From Solirubrobacterales bacterium (lineage in GTDB: Bacteria; Actinomycetota; Thermoleophilia; Solirubrobacterales; Solirubrobacteraceae), in assembly GCA_026392325.1 (NCBI GenBank), contig JAPLCH010000265.1:1-6616 (forward strand): 6,616 nucleotides of DNA, in the 5' to 3' direction. The notes below the pieces were generated by a model. The model ran no database searches and was not told where the DNA came from. It worked only from the letters and a program-made list of their open reading frames with translations. A program made the position numbers and the translations under genes. Of this stretch, positions 6,377-6,616 are shown in pieces; position 1 is the first letter of the stretch, and each line of letters opens with the position of its first letter.

Positions 6377-6450
6377 GCCGGAGTAGCTCAGTTGGTTAGA
6401 GCAGCGGAATCATAATCCGCGTGTCGGGGGTTCGAGTCCCTCCTCCGGCA
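6377..6450 (+). tRNA. tRNA with anticodon CAT, probably elongator tRNA-Met
   Basis: A complete cloverleaf of 74 bases including discriminator A. The acceptor GCCGGAG pairs fully with CTCCGGC. The D stem is GCTC/GAGC with loop AGTTGGTTA. The anticodon stem is GCGGA/TCCGC with loop ATCATAA (anticodon CAT at 6411-6413). The variable loop is GTGTC, and the T stem GGGGG/CCCTC has loop TTCGAGT. CCA is not encoded. It is not an initiator: position 1 is paired and the anticodon stem lacks the three G-C pairs. A CAT anticodon could also mean lysidine-modified tRNA-Ile2, but acceptor pairs 4-69 and 5-68 are G-C, unlike the C-G pairs favoured by TilS in E. coli, so Met is preferred. Confidence 0.95.
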
Positions 6451-6474
6451 TCTGAAGCGAGCAGTTACAGCAGT

Positions 6475-6490
6475 CGCGGCCTTAGCCGCG
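6475..6490. terminator. GC-rich perfect hairpin between convergent genes, possible terminator
   Basis: CGCGGC, loop CTTA, GCCGCG: a six-pair all-GC stem with a four-base loop. It spans the TAA stop (6484-6482) of the minus-strand gene and lies 25 bases after the tRNA. Its position between convergent transcripts suits a two-way terminator. Neither side has a U-run, so it is not a canonical Rho-independent terminator and may only be chance or an RNA-stabilising structure. Confidence 0.35.
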
Positions 6491-6616
6491 CTTGAAAGAT
6501 TTCCGCACCGCTGCTTTGAGCTGCTTCACCTTCAATTTAAGTGGGGCAAGCTGGAGCTTCACCTGACGGGCGAATGAGCTCTGCACATGAGGAACTGTGG
6601 ATGGCACACCAGGCCC
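6482..6616 (-). CDS. C-terminal fragment of an unidentified basic protein
   Basis: On the minus strand a frame is open from the right edge to TAA at 6484-6482, giving the last 44 residues of a protein. The visible part is rich in Lys and Arg, alternating with hydrophobic residues (VKLQLAPLKLKVKQLKAAV), and ends RKSFKRG. It could form an amphipathic basic helix of the kind that contacts nucleic acid, ribosomes or membrane lipid, but 44 residues are too few to name a family. The other frames of this stretch offer no better candidate. Evidence that it is coding is the open frame, its position convergent with the tRNA, and the hairpin at the stop. The start and most of the protein lie outside the window. 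Confidence 0.5.
   Translation of the reverse strand, partial: GPGVPSTVPHVQSSFARQVKLQLAPLKLKVKQLKAAVRKSFKRG

Noticed and set aside
1..6616. Mobile elements, CRISPR, phage or toxin-antitoxin genes
   Set aside because: No terminal inverted repeats, direct-repeat arrays, transposase or integrase motifs were seen. The tRNA 3' end is not duplicated elsewhere in the window as an attachment site would be.

Overview
The window looks like a piece of an actinobacterial chromosome (Actinomycetota), moderately GC-rich and densely coding. Three things point there. The order metallo-beta-lactamase hydrolase, hisS, aspS is a familiar actinobacterial arrangement. The tRNA gene does not encode CCA. The small basic membrane protein and the short thioredoxin-fold protein resemble proteins I associate with Thermoleophilia (Solirubrobacterales-like lineages). 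The class-level placement is inference from memory, not a database result.

Minus strand, read from about 4935 down to 1: a tightly packed five-gene run. It holds a formiminotransferase-family enzyme (4935-4048), a 124-residue basic protein with two predicted membrane helices (4048-3674), an MBL-fold hydrolase (3677-3036), histidyl-tRNA synthetase hisS (3039-1792), and aspartyl-tRNA synthetase aspS (1795 to beyond the left edge). Every junction overlaps by 1 or 4 bases (TGATG, GTGA, GTGA, ATGA), so this is almost certainly one translationally coupled operon. The MBL gene carries an in-frame amber codon (TAG, 3132-3134). Beyond it the same frame continues for 31 conserved-looking residues, including the last metal-ligand motif PGHG, and stops in a GTGA overlap with hisS. 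This is the most striking observation in the window.

Plus strand, 4959-6450: a 103-residue thioredoxin/GST-N-like protein, then after two bases an FMN-dependent alpha-hydroxy-acid dehydrogenase/oxidase (5273-6364), then after 12 bases a tRNA with anticodon CAT (6377-6450), probably elongator Met. This group diverges from the formiminotransferase operon across only 23 bp. That spacer contains two back-to-back TANNNT elements, placed so that both transcripts could be leaderless.

Right edge: the C-terminal 44 codons of an unidentified, very basic protein on the minus strand (6616-6482), convergent with the tRNA. A GC-rich perfect hairpin overlaps its stop codon.

I see no mobile element, CRISPR array, phage gene or clear horizontal-transfer signal. 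Apart from the 23-bp spacer and the short tRNA flanks, the window is all coding. The genes are mostly housekeeping (two tRNA synthetases, a tRNA) plus small-molecule metabolism (hydroxy-acid oxidation, a folate-linked transferase family, an MBL thioesterase/glyoxalase-II-like hydrolase).
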